Part shown: in pieces, positions 8,523 through 16,760 of the stretch | Layout of the letters: each line of letters begins with the position of its first letter | Position numbering within the stretch: the stretch's first letter is position 1 | NCBI GenBank assembly: GCA_016784965.1 | Contig: JADHTQ010000016.1 | Span: 22,523-86,522 of the forward strand | Direction of reading: 5' to 3' | Origin: Bacteriovoracaceae bacterium | GTDB lineage: Bacteria; Bdellovibrionota; Bacteriovoracia; Bacteriovoracales; Bacteriovoracaceae | DNA: 64,000 nucleotides | Notes under the pieces: generated by a model | The model's input: the letters and a program-made list of their open reading frames with translations, nothing else | What the model was told of the DNA's origin: nothing | Databases searched by the model: none | Made by a program: the position numbers and the translations under genes

Positions 8523-11489
8523 TTATGCTCCAATGCTTTTTTTGCGGGTAAACATCTCAATTATAAGAGGTGTTATAACAATAGATAATATAGTGCCAGA
8601 AACCATCCCAAATACATTAACAATGGCCATACCTCTATATAGTTCTGAGCCCTCTCCCCCAATCAGAATTGTTGGCAACATTCCAAAAATTGTTGAAAAA
8701 GAGGTCATCAGTATTGGGCGCGTTCGTTCTGAAACGGCCAAAGAGATCGCTTCACTTAAGTTATGTCCATCTGCCAATTTAAAATTGGTGGCCTCTATGA
8801 GAAAAATGCCATTATTTACCACAATTCCGATTAGGAGAATAAAGCCAACCATTACACTGGCATTTACTGTTTCACCGAGCAGTATAAGTCCCACAATTGC
8901 CCCGCCCAAAGTTAGGGGTATTGTGCCCATTATAATCAAAGCCTGGGTGATTGATTTAAACTGTATAACCAGAATAAAAAAGATAATAAAAGATGAAATT
9001 GTTAATGCCATTATCATATTCTCAAAACTTTCATCCATTGTTTTTATACTTCCCATACCTTGAATTAAGTTGAGTGCCACACCCAACTTTTGCCCTAGCA
9101 TTTTAATTACATTATCAACTTCACCAAGTGTTGAATCCTTCATTCTAAAATATAACGGAAGGTAGTTTTTAGAATTAAAACGATTTATACTAGAGTCAAA
9201 AAAAGATAACTTATGTTTAAACAAACTGCCAATATTGGTGTTTTGTCCTTTTGCGATGCCCATTGGTAGATCTAAAATTGTTTTCTCAGGCGGGAATTTC
9301 ATAATGAAAGGTAGTTTGTATGGTAGGTTGGAAAGATCAGCTAAGTCAACGTTATGCAGAGGAAGGGTAATTTGGGAAATAGATTCAAGGCCACTACTGC
9401 CCATTCTTAGTGAAGTGAGAGCTTTTGGTACAATAGAGTATTGAAACATTTTGCTAAAATTTTGACTTGAACACTTATCAATTATTGGTAAATTGCAAAA
9501 CAAGTCTAGAAGTTTGTTTTTTTTATTTTGCTTTAAGTTCTTATCGATAAAATATAGGCCATCATACCCCATCGCTTCTCCCACTGGAGCAGGGCCTACT
9601 GGCAAGATATTAATATTATCAAGGGCCAGTGAAGAATCAAAAAACATCTCTTTTACTTTGCTTATCGGCAGGGCCTTTTGTAGTTGAAAAAGACTTTCAA
9701 CACTTTCATGTGCCAAAGATGTAACTGACCATAAAACATCTTTTCTATCACCTAAAATGCTAGATAATTTATTTTGTACCTTGCGCTTATTATTTACACG
9801 ACTAACCTTTTCAAGCGGAAAGTTGAGAGAGTAAACACTTGAACTTACCATGGGCAGAAATTCAGTTTTGGGTAGAAATAAAATTGAAGACAAGCTCAAA
9901 CACACCACACTTGTTGGTATCAAAACTTTGTAGCCCACATTACTTTTAGTTAATCTGCGAACGAAACCAGCAAACACCACCATCTGACCGACAAGAAATG
10001 TTGAAAGTCTAAAGAGCTGCAGAATAATACCTTTAGGTTTTTCTTCCTCCTGGAACATATGAAAACACAACCATGGAACTAAACTAAAAACGGCTATTAA
10101 ACAAATGACTTGAGTCGAGATAACCGTAAATGCTAAATCAGAAAAAAGCTTACTAGAAATATTTTTTTGCATCGCAATTGGTAGCAACACTCCTGCCGTT
10201 GTCAAAGTTGAAGCGATCACACCAATTGTTACTTCTTTGGCACCTTTAAAGCACGCTTGAAAGATCTGCTCACCGTTTTGAATTTTGCGAGTAATCGATT
10301 CTAGCACTACTGTTGAACTATCAGTAATCATTCCTACAGCAAGAGAAAAACCATTTAGGCTAAAGAGGTTTATCGAGATACCCATGCTTTTTAATATAAA
10401 CAATGTGCCAAGCAGTGCTGTAGGAAAAACAATTGAGGCGACCAATACGCCAATTTTAGATCCTAAAAAAATTATCAAAATAATGGAATTTAAGACCACC
10501 CCTATAAAAAAATTTCGAAACACTGCATTTTGCGATTCTTTGATTTTCAAAGCTTCATTGTAGATAATTTTCATCTTAGTTCTCAAAGTACTTTGTTTTT
10601 TATCAAAACCACTGAGAAGCTCTTTTGCATTTTCAATAATAGATATCGTATCAGCACCGGGAGATTTGATAACCTCCATTATCACAGCTTTTTTTTTCTT
10701 ACCAAAAACTACATCTGGAGCAACTTTTTCTTGGGATATATCTCCTAGCCAGCGCAAGTTGATTATCGACCTATTGTACTTAGAAGTCAGAGGTAAAAGC
10801 CCCAAGTCTGACTCACTTTTGGCCTTAATTGTTACATAGTGGTCCAGTTGGTTGCTTTTTATATATTTACGTAGAGACCAAGATTCTTTAGAAAACTTTA
10901 CAATATCACTAGAGTTTATCTTATACTTCATAAGCTTTAGCGGATCTACCTTTATTACTGTTTTGCGCGAAGAAGCTCCTTTTAGTGCAACGGCTGCAAT
11001 CCCTTCAATCCTTTCAATTTGTGCCGCAAGCGCTCTGGCATCAGTTGAGACGGCATCCAAGTTACTACCATGAAAAACAACTCGCAAAATTGAGCCATTA
11101 CTTGGTCTGTGCAATACAAAGATTGGTTTTAAGGCATCTCTTGGCAACTTTATATTATTTACAACTTGCCTGGCATTGCGCAAACACCTCTCTGGTGAAA
11201 ATGACCATTTGTAAAACAACACGATAATGGCCTTATTGTCCTCAATTTTTGTTTCAACTGACTCTAACTCTCCTGTTTGCAAAAAAGCATTCTCGATAGG
11301 AGTTACAACTTCATGTACAACTTTACCCTCAGGCATAAGTGGCACAGGCACAACGATCGCCACTGCAGGTATTTTTATTGAAGGGATGAATTCATTAGAT
11401 AAATAAGGTAGTGAAAAAAAACCCAGTAGCAATATTAGTAAATTTAGGCAAATAGTGAAAGTGCCCTTTCTAATAAATATTTTTACCAT
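8523..11489 (-). CDS. RND efflux pump, inner-membrane permease
   Basis: At 988 residues this is a near-complete AcrB/HAE1-type transporter. The N-terminus (NEFIPSIKIPAVAIVVPVPL) and the two large periplasmic loops are typical. TM4 reads AVGMITDSSTVVLES, keeping one of the two usual acidic residues (TDSS instead of DD). TM10-11 reads LIGIVVNNGIFLIEATN, with Asn where AcrB has the relay Lys, as in several other HAE1 branches. FSTIFGMLPTILIGGEGSE matches the last conserved block. It should use proton-motive force to move hydrophobic substrates from the periplasm or outer leaflet through the adaptor and TolC encoded just upstream. The substrate is not predictable. Confidence 0.9.
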   Translation of the reverse strand: MVKIFIRKGTFTICLNLLILLLGFFSLPYLSNEFIPSIKIPAVAIVVPVPLMPEGKVVHEVVTPIENAFLQTGELESVETKIEDNKAIIVLFYKWSFSPERCLRNARQVVNNIKLPRDALKPIFVLHRPSNGSILRVVFHGSNLDAVSTDARALAAQIERIEGIAAVALKGASSRKTVIKVDPLKLMKYKINSSDIVKFSKESWSLRKYIKSNQLDHYVTIKAKSESDLGLLPLTSKYNRSIINLRWLGDISQEKVAPDVVFGKKKKAVIMEVIKSPGADTISIIENAKELLSGFDKKQSTLRTKMKIIYNEALKIKESQNAVFRNFFIGVVLNSIILIIFLGSKIGVLVASIVFPTALLGTLFILKSMGISINLFSLNGFSLAVGMITDSSTVVLESITRKIQNGEQIFQACFKGAKEVTIGVIASTLTTAGVLLPIAMQKNISSKLFSDLAFTVISTQVICLIAVFSLVPWLCFHMFQEEEKPKGIILQLFRLSTFLVGQMVVFAGFVRRLTKSNVGYKVLIPTSVVCLSLSSILFLPKTEFLPMVSSSVYSLNFPLEKVSRVNNKRKVQNKLSSILGDRKDVLWSVTSLAHESVESLFQLQKALPISKVKEMFFDSSLALDNINILPVGPAPVGEAMGYDGLYFIDKNLKQNKKNKLLDLFCNLPIIDKCSSQNFSKMFQYSIVPKALTSLRMGSSGLESISQITLPLHNVDLADLSNLPYKLPFIMKFPPEKTILDLPMGIAKGQNTNIGSLFKHKLSFFDSSINRFNSKNYLPLYFRMKDSTLGEVDNVIKMLGQKLGVALNLIQGMGSIKTMDESFENMIMALTISSFIIFFILVIQFKSITQALIIMGTIPLTLGGAIVGLILLGETVNASVMVGFILLIGIVVNNGIFLIEATNFKLADGHNLSEAISLAVSERTRPILMTSFSTIFGMLPTILIGGEGSELYRGMAIVNVFGMVSGTILSIVITPLIIEMFTRKKSIGA

Positions 11490-11495
11490 TATCTT

Positions 11496-12170
11496 TTACT
11501 TTTTCTTTAAAAGACAAACTTTATTTTCAGCAATAAACTCTGCTGTGTATCCATCAGTATAGTTACTTATAAGATCAAGCGTGACCACTTGGTCGCAAAA
11601 TAAACTTCCCACATTAATGTATAGAGAAATGATTTCTCCGATACGGAAATCAACCTTGTCTTGGGCCAAAGATATAATCATCGAAACAGCACCAGTATCA
11701 GGGTCAACTATTGGAGATATTTTTTTCACTTTGGCCCAAACAGACTTTTGCCCTTCTAAGGATATTTCCATCCCAGGTTTTACACTTCTGGCTTCCTCAG
11801 GCGACAATGAAACCTCGATATATTTTTTACTCGGATTCACAACGGTAACAAGTGGCATTCCATGGGTTATTGCTGCACCTTTTGTGACATGAATCTTGGC
11901 GATTGTACCTTTTATGGTACTTTGATAATTTCTAATGGTTTGACGTTCAAAAACCTTTAACAGTAACTGACCTGGTCTGACATTATCCCCCACCTCCCTG
12001 GTTATATTATTTAAGATACCATTTCCAATGGCCACTAAGGTAGACACCACTTTTGGCTTTACCACACCATATACCGGTAACCTTTTTGTGAGTGTCGCAC
12101 AAAGCAAGTCATTTTGATAAATCACACATATTAGATAGACCAGTAATGCTATTTTAGATTTTAGTTTCAT
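11496..12170 (-). CDS. Periplasmic adaptor (HlyD/RND membrane-fusion protein), short form
   Basis: This 224-residue protein has an N-terminal signal, a lipoyl-type half (NITREVGDNVRPGQLLLKVF and TIAKIHVTKGAAITHGMPLV) and a beta-barrel domain with VDPDTGAVSMIISL, typical of RND adaptors. The long alpha-helical hairpin that contacts TolC is essentially absent: only about 15 residues separate the lipoyl halves. That puts it among the minimal adaptors. The ATG at 12170 is preferred over a TTG one codon earlier. It overlaps the end of the TolC gene by 17 bases and precedes the RND pump by six bases, so the three form one tripartite system. Confidence 0.85.
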   Translation of the reverse strand: MKLKSKIALLVYLICVIYQNDLLCATLTKRLPVYGVVKPKVVSTLVAIGNGILNNITREVGDNVRPGQLLLKVFERQTIRNYQSTIKGTIAKIHVTKGAAITHGMPLVTVVNPSKKYIEVSLSPEEARSVKPGMEISLEGQKSVWAKVKKISPIVDPDTGAVSMIISLAQDKVDFRIGEIISLYINVGSLFCDQVVTLDLISNYTDGYTAEFIAENKVCLLKKK

Positions 12171-13557
12171 CAATTTTAACCTTGTTAAATTCTTGTAAGC
12201 TACTCGCTATCTTGATTAATCCCTGCTGATATCTTCTACGTGCAGTAAAAGCTTCAAATTGGGCATGAGCATGGTCTAGCAGCATAATTGATTGCTCAAA
12301 GCTTGTCGATGAGCCGGCCTTGGCCACCTCTTTAAGGGTATCAACTTTATGCATCTTTTGCCGGGCCAAGGCGCGCTTAAATTGATACTTGGCCTTTGCG
12401 TTACTGCACTCCATTTGATCTTTAGCAAGAGAAACTAGGGCCTTTGAAATTTCTAGTTTTTTTCTAACCTTAGTCATTTGCAAAGAAGCTTGTGCCTGAC
12501 CAATTCTTGCACTACTGTAAAAGCCATCAAAAATATTAAATGTCAAAATTGCAGCAACACTCCAACTATCGGATACATTTGACTTACCTTCATACTTTCC
12601 AGATTTAGAAAAAGAACTGGTTAAGCCAATAGCTGGTATCCAAGGCCGCTCCCACCTGGTGCTATTGTAGATGTTTGAAAATGAATCAATAGTTAGATCA
12701 TACTGCTTGATTTTAGGAGAATTTTGTAAAAACTTGACCTTAATCATTTCAAGTGTTGGAAGAGGATAATCAACTGTGAGTTTTGGTAATGAGTCACTCC
12801 ACTTATCAACATAAGTCGGTATTATATCTTTCAATGCTTGATACGCTAAGTTTAAGGCCCCTTGCGCCCTAGTCTTTTGGAAAACCACCTCGTGATATCT
12901 CGTTTCTAGTTTTAAACTTTCATCTTTAGAATATAAGTAATTATTTCGACCTCGTATGGATTTTTTTTTCAACTTAGAAAGTATCCTATTGGCCCTATTA
13001 AGAGTTTTAATAATGTCTTTTAAAGCGTTAATTTCTAAAACAAGTTGTACTACTTGTGATTTTTTATTTTCTCTTATCATCTGTAAGTCTATCGTGTCGC
13101 TCATGAGGCTATTTTTTGAGTTTTTGATATTGGTACTAATGCTATATTTTGCAAAAAGCACATAGCTCATACCCAAATCTACACTCCAAGCATCAGGCCT
13201 TAGGCTTGCTGTGTCGCCTGGACTATTATCAGAGGCAACTGGATCAAGCCCCCCGCTTCCACCGCCTGAAGATGATACTTGTGAACTTGAAGCAGAGCTT
13301 AGGCTTTGATTATCAATTTCTTTGCCCTTGTTTATCCCAGCATTGAGCTTAAAGCTTGGATAAAGGGGAGATTTGGAAGCATCAACTCCGAATCGTCTAA
13401 ACTCCACTCTCTTTTTTGCCAGCTTTATTTCTCTATTAGATTGCTCTAGTTGCTCATACAAGCTCTCAAGCGTCATGGATAAAACACACTTAGGAGCAGA
13501 TAAAATAAAAATAGTCATAACACAAACAAAAGTGGCCATATTAGTTAACTTTTTCAT
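12154..13557 (-). CDS. TolC-family outer-membrane efflux protein
   Basis: The start is the ATG at 13557, overlapping the upstream STAS stop as ATGA; the longer frame is spurious because it would run through the STAS coding sequence. The 467-residue product has a signal peptide (MKKLTNMATFVCVMTIFILS), long amphipathic helices (LEQSNREIKLAKKRVEFRRF) and a Ser/Gly-rich insert near residues 85-110 (SSASSSQVSSSGGGSGGLDP). The repeated halves, with GLTSSFSKSGKYEG and FNIFDGFYSSARIGQAQASL in the second, match outer-membrane efflux proteins. It provides the exit duct for the RND pump encoded downstream. Confidence 0.85.
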   Translation of the reverse strand: MKKLTNMATFVCVMTIFILSAPKCVLSMTLESLYEQLEQSNREIKLAKKRVEFRRFGVDASKSPLYPSFKLNAGINKGKEIDNQSLSSASSSQVSSSGGGSGGLDPVASDNSPGDTASLRPDAWSVDLGMSYVLFAKYSISTNIKNSKNSLMSDTIDLQMIRENKKSQVVQLVLEINALKDIIKTLNRANRILSKLKKKSIRGRNNYLYSKDESLKLETRYHEVVFQKTRAQGALNLAYQALKDIIPTYVDKWSDSLPKLTVDYPLPTLEMIKVKFLQNSPKIKQYDLTIDSFSNIYNSTRWERPWIPAIGLTSSFSKSGKYEGKSNVSDSWSVAAILTFNIFDGFYSSARIGQAQASLQMTKVRKKLEISKALVSLAKDQMECSNAKAKYQFKRALARQKMHKVDTLKEVAKAGSSTSFEQSIMLLDHAHAQFEAFTARRRYQQGLIKIASSLQEFNKVKIDETKI

Positions 13558-13880
13558 GCAGCAACAATTTCTCCCATCGATTTTGCGATTGTAATTTCTT
13601 GGCAACACATCATATTTAACAACTCAATTAATTCTTGGTCTTCAACAATGAACGTAAGCAGGCCACCTAAAGCATATAATTTTTGATGACACTTACTGAT
13701 GTATCTCAAAGTGGAGATATTAAGAAAACTACATTGTTGTAGATCCAATGAAACCTTCCTATACCCTGCACGGATAACATTATCCAATTCCTTGGAAAAC
13801 AATGGGTAAGTATAACTGTCAATGGCACCAGTGACAGTTAGTATGACCCACTGTTGATGTGAGATACAACTGATTTTCAT
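13554..13880 (-). CDS. STAS-domain protein heading the export operon
   Basis: This 108-residue cytoplasmic protein is a single STAS domain, the fold of anti-sigma-factor antagonists and of MlaB. It opens with a beta strand (WVILTVTGAIDSYTYPLF) and has the helix after the conserved loop as DLQQCSFLNISTLRYI. In SpoIIAA-type proteins the loop reads D-S-S-G; here the Asp and first Ser are Asn and Ile while one Ser remains, so phosphorylation-based switching is uncertain. Its stop overlaps the TolC start by four bases, tying it to the export genes. It could regulate or be a structural partner of the system, as MlaB is for the Mla transporter. Confidence 0.75.
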   Translation of the reverse strand: MKISCISHQQWVILTVTGAIDSYTYPLFSKELDNVIRAGYRKVSLDLQQCSFLNISTLRYISKCHQKLYALGGLLTFIVEDQELIELLNMMCCQEITIAKSMGEIVAA

Positions 13881-13967
13881 GGTAAATCTCTAAGTAATGC
13901 ACAAGTTGTATTACTATTTTACCTGTAAAATCTGCTCATGAAATCTAGGGGAGTATTTTTCCTAACT

Positions 13968-14909
13968 TTAAACTTGCTTTAAAACGGCAGGAGATATCTT
14001 TCTTTCAACTACATTACTTTTTTGGCAGCTACACATATGCTCTTTGCAGCAAGCTTGTGCCAAAGTCGTAGGAAGATCTCTGGTTGCTTTCATTTTGTGA
14101 TCCTGTAGTTGCTTATTATGCCAATTGAAGTATTGGGTTATTATTGGAGCTTCAATATTTACACTTTTTAACATCGAGACATCTGTTAGGACATCAGAAG
14201 TCAGCCCGTCTACACAAATCTCACCGTTATTCATTATGATTATCCGCTTAGCAAATTCCGCAATTAAATCCGTATCGTGAGTAACAACAACCAGAGTATA
14301 GCCATGATCATTATTTAGGTGACGGAAAGTTTTTATTAACTCTTTTGAAGTTGGGCGATCAAGTCCTCCAGTGGGCTCATCAAGAACAATTACTTCTGGT
14401 CTCATCACTAACAAACCAGCGAGGGCAACGCGTTTTTTTTCACCCCCCGATAAATGATGAATTGGACGATTTTCGAGATGCTTTATTTTCATAAGCTTCA
14501 GGGCATCTTGGGTTCTTTTTTCAATTACCTCTTTTTCTAAGTTGATATTAGTTGGGCCATAGGCAATATCTTCTTTGACTGTGGGACAAAAAAGTTGATC
14601 TTCAGAGCTTTGAAACAAGAAGCCAATTTTTTTAAAGGCATCTTTGCGTTTTTTCTTATCTATATTCTCACCACCAAGATAAACACTTCCAGAAGATGGA
14701 AGTAAAATCCCTGAGGCCAATTTTAATAATGTTGTTTTACCGGAGCCATTTGGGCCGCATATTGCAACGGATTCTCCTGAGGTCACAGTCAGGCTCATCT
14801 TCTTTATCGCCCTCATCCCTTTTCCGTACTGGAAAGATACACGATCATATCTAAGAACTTCTTCTCCGGCAGCACACCGTTTTATTTTCTCACAACTAGA
14901 TCTATGCAT
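13968..14909 (-). CDS. cbiO: Energy-coupling factor ABC ATPase for cobalt/nickel uptake
   Basis: The start is the ATG at 14909, overlapping the cbiQ stop by eight bases and preceded by GGGAGG; a longer frame to 15056 would lie inside cbiQ. The 313-residue ATPase has Walker A (GPNGSGKTT), Q-loop (FLFQSSEDQLF), signature (LSGGEKKRVALAG), Walker B (VIVLDEPTGGLD) and switch His (VVVTHD). It hydrolyses ATP to drive metal import with CbiM and CbiQ. After the ATPase domain there is an unusual tail of about 60 residues with ACCKEHMCSC, a cluster of Cys and His that could bind metal. Cobalt and nickel cannot be told apart from sequence. Confidence 0.9.
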   Translation of the reverse strand: MHRSSCEKIKRCAAGEEVLRYDRVSFQYGKGMRAIKKMSLTVTSGESVAICGPNGSGKTTLLKLASGILLPSSGSVYLGGENIDKKKRKDAFKKIGFLFQSSEDQLFCPTVKEDIAYGPTNINLEKEVIEKRTQDALKLMKIKHLENRPIHHLSGGEKKRVALAGLLVMRPEVIVLDEPTGGLDRPTSKELIKTFRHLNNDHGYTLVVVTHDTDLIAEFAKRIIIMNNGEICVDGLTSDVLTDVSMLKSVNIEAPIITQYFNWHNKQLQDHKMKATRDLPTTLAQACCKEHMCSCQKSNVVERKISPAVLKQV

Positions 14910-15588
14910 CCTTTTGTCCTCCCCTGGCAAATTGTGCCCAATAAATTCTCTCCGAACGATCAAATACTCGCAAAAATATTTGTGCACCGATTCTTGAAAC
15001 TGATTGGATTGACTTCCATGTTGTCGTTCTACCACCTCTTGTGGTAGCGGCAACATGCATTCTTAAAAACTCCTCATAAAGCAAAAATGAATATCGATAC
15101 ATGATCCCCAACGTATCTACTAAAATGTCAGGGACCTTATACCAGCGTAGAGCTGATAAAATTTGGGCAAAAGGTGTGGTGATAAAAGTGAGTGCCAGCC
15201 ACGTAACATCACAGTAAACTCGCAAGGCAACTCCCCCACCTTGAATCAACCCCTCCTTATAAACTGAAACTCCCCATAATTCAAATATCGGTGTAACACC
15301 AAAGCCTATAGAGAACCCAATTACAGTAATGATTACAGTCAACAGAGGAGCTAGTAAAAAAAATGTCGTCCTACCAAGCGGAGGTCTGGTCCATAAAAAA
15401 GTTAGCAGGCCCAAACAGAGCAAAATGCCACTTATTACGTTTATGGCCAAACCAATATTTAAGAAAATAACAAGAAATAACAAAAATAGTTTTAAGCGCG
15501 GATCTAAAAGAAACATTCCACGCTTCGGAGCGCGCTCTAATTCGCGCTCCGAGGCAATAACTTGATTTAAATTGAATTCTTCTGACAT
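14902..15588 (-). CDS. cbiQ: ECF transporter transmembrane T-component
   Basis: This 228-residue membrane protein matches CbiQ/EcfT. It has a hydrophilic N-terminus (about 30 residues), membrane helices and the coupling-helix region with RVFDRSERIYWAQFARG, where the family has A-R-G style motifs that dock on the ATPase. LGIMYRYSFLLYEEFLRMHV is a second conserved block. The gene overlaps cbiM by 22 bases at its start and cbiO by 8 at its end, so the three are translated as a unit. CbiQ transmits ATP-driven movement to the substrate-binding CbiM. Confidence 0.9.
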   Translation of the reverse strand: MSEEFNLNQVIASERELERAPKRGMFLLDPRLKLFLLFLVIFLNIGLAINVISGILLCLGLLTFLWTRPPLGRTTFFLLAPLLTVIITVIGFSIGFGVTPIFELWGVSVYKEGLIQGGGVALRVYCDVTWLALTFITTPFAQILSALRWYKVPDILVDTLGIMYRYSFLLYEEFLRMHVAATTRGGRTTTWKSIQSVSRIGAQIFLRVFDRSERIYWAQFARGGQKDA

Positions 15589-16574
15589 TTTTGGTTACCT
15601 ACAAAAAGTAAATCCCACCAACGTCCAATTATAAAGCCGCAAATTCCACCCGCCAGCAGTATTATTGTATTCCAAACATCTCCTAGGGCCTCTATATTGA
15701 TGTATGGGTCTCTGGGAGGCATTCCTGCTTTTTCTGCTAGACTTTCATTTATAGCTTCATCCATCCCCATCATTCCTGTTTCTTCGCCTTCTGGTTCAGC
15801 TGCTTGGTGTTGTTGGTTGTTTACAGTGTTATCCATATTTTGTGCTACTGCAGTTTGTATCGGCAAAAATAATAAAAACCCAACTAAAAAAATGATACTT
15901 ACTTTAACTGTAACAACTTTTAAACTCTCTAAAATTTCAGGACGCTGCTCATATACGTATTTTATTATAAGGCCGGTCATAAACAATTCACCAATGGCAA
16001 TCGGTCCTTGCGTTGGAAGATAAGCAGTGTATATAACACCCAGGTATTGCATAAACGTATACTGGGGCTGCGGTCCGGTGGACAAGACAGACGCCAAAGT
16101 TAAACCTGCAAAGGTATAGGTCAAAATATTTCCGATAAAGCCTCCAATCGCTGCAGAAACGACTAAGGACAGTCCAACTTTCCTGGAAATTTTAAAGGCC
16201 GCCCATCCACACATTGCGCCACCTACGCCTAAAATGATTACATTTGCCCCCCATGTAGAAAATCCACCATGGGCAAAAAATGCAGCTTGTAAAAATAACG
16301 ACAATCCGGTCAAAGCAATCCCTATCCACGGCCCAAGCAAAATTGCTGCCATTGGTGCACCACATGGGTGTGAGGTTGTACCAGTGAACGCTGGTATTGG
16401 TATCAGAGATAGAAAAAAGATAAATGCCCCTGCCATGCCCAGCAGTGGTTTTTTTTCTGGAAATTCCTTAGCGAATTTAGTCATTTCTTTAGCGCCCACT
16501 CCTACAAGTCCAAGAGAAACAACTGTAAAAACTGCTGCGGGAATACCCGTAATAATACCCTCCGAGATGTGCAT
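15567..16574 (-). CDS. cbiM: Cobalt/nickel ECF substrate-binding component CbiM with C-terminal extension
   Basis: The protein (335 residues) begins MHISEG, the CbiM/NikM N-terminus whose His2 is a metal ligand. It has the usual polytopic core, including TTSHPCGAPMAAILLGPWIG. After residue 240 comes a periplasmic linker with NMDNTVNNQQHQAAEPEGEE, a segment MDEAINESLAEKAGMPPRDP and a final membrane helix, which resembles the CbiN/NikN helper found fused in other bacteria. It is the first gene of the cbiMQO operon. Upstream, an AT-rich gap of 186 bases shows no B12 riboswitch that I can recognise. Co versus Ni is undecided. Confidence 0.88.
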   Translation of the reverse strand: MHISEGIITGIPAAVFTVVSLGLVGVGAKEMTKFAKEFPEKKPLLGMAGAFIFFLSLIPIPAFTGTTSHPCGAPMAAILLGPWIGIALTGLSLFLQAAFFAHGGFSTWGANVIILGVGGAMCGWAAFKISRKVGLSLVVSAAIGGFIGNILTYTFAGLTLASVLSTGPQPQYTFMQYLGVIYTAYLPTQGPIAIGELFMTGLIIKYVYEQRPEILESLKVVTVKVSIIFLVGFLLFLPIQTAVAQNMDNTVNNQQHQAAEPEGEETGMMGMDEAINESLAEKAGMPPRDPYINIEALGDVWNTIILLAGGICGFIIGRWWDLLFVGNQKCQKNSI

Positions 16575-16649
16575 ACCTTACTCCTTTATTGTGAAATTAA
16601 CTTTTGTTTTCATATAGTTACATTATATCTAGGCAACAGTTACGACTCA

Positions 16650-16668
16650 AGATAAATATAAATTATCT
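16650..16668. promoter_or_regulatory. Interrupted inverted repeat upstream of cbiM
   Basis: AGATAA (16650-16655) and TTATCT (16663-16668) form 6-base arms around a 7-base AT spacer, about 76 bases before the cbiM start. It could be an operator for a metal regulator, but it does not match the known NikR site and is short in an AT-rich region, so chance is possible. Confidence 0.25.
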
Positions 16669-16760
16669 AGGAAATATAATGTCATGGAAAAATACTTCTC
16701 TCAAGTTATAGACTTCACTCAAGCAGCAAATTGACGATCAATTAATGAAATTAAACTTTA

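Noticed and set aside
8440..9063. A 207-residue plus-strand frame opposite the RND pump C-terminus
   Set aside because: The reverse strand has well-matched RND helices; this is an antisense frame.
14910..15056. Longer N-terminus for CbiO
   Set aside because: It would lie in a different frame inside the cbiQ coding sequence; the ATG at 14909 has a good ribosome-binding site and normal overlap.
16575..16760. Possible B12 riboswitch before cbiM
   Set aside because: No recognisable B12-box or long structured leader is visible in the 186 bases, only a short AT-rich inverted repeat.
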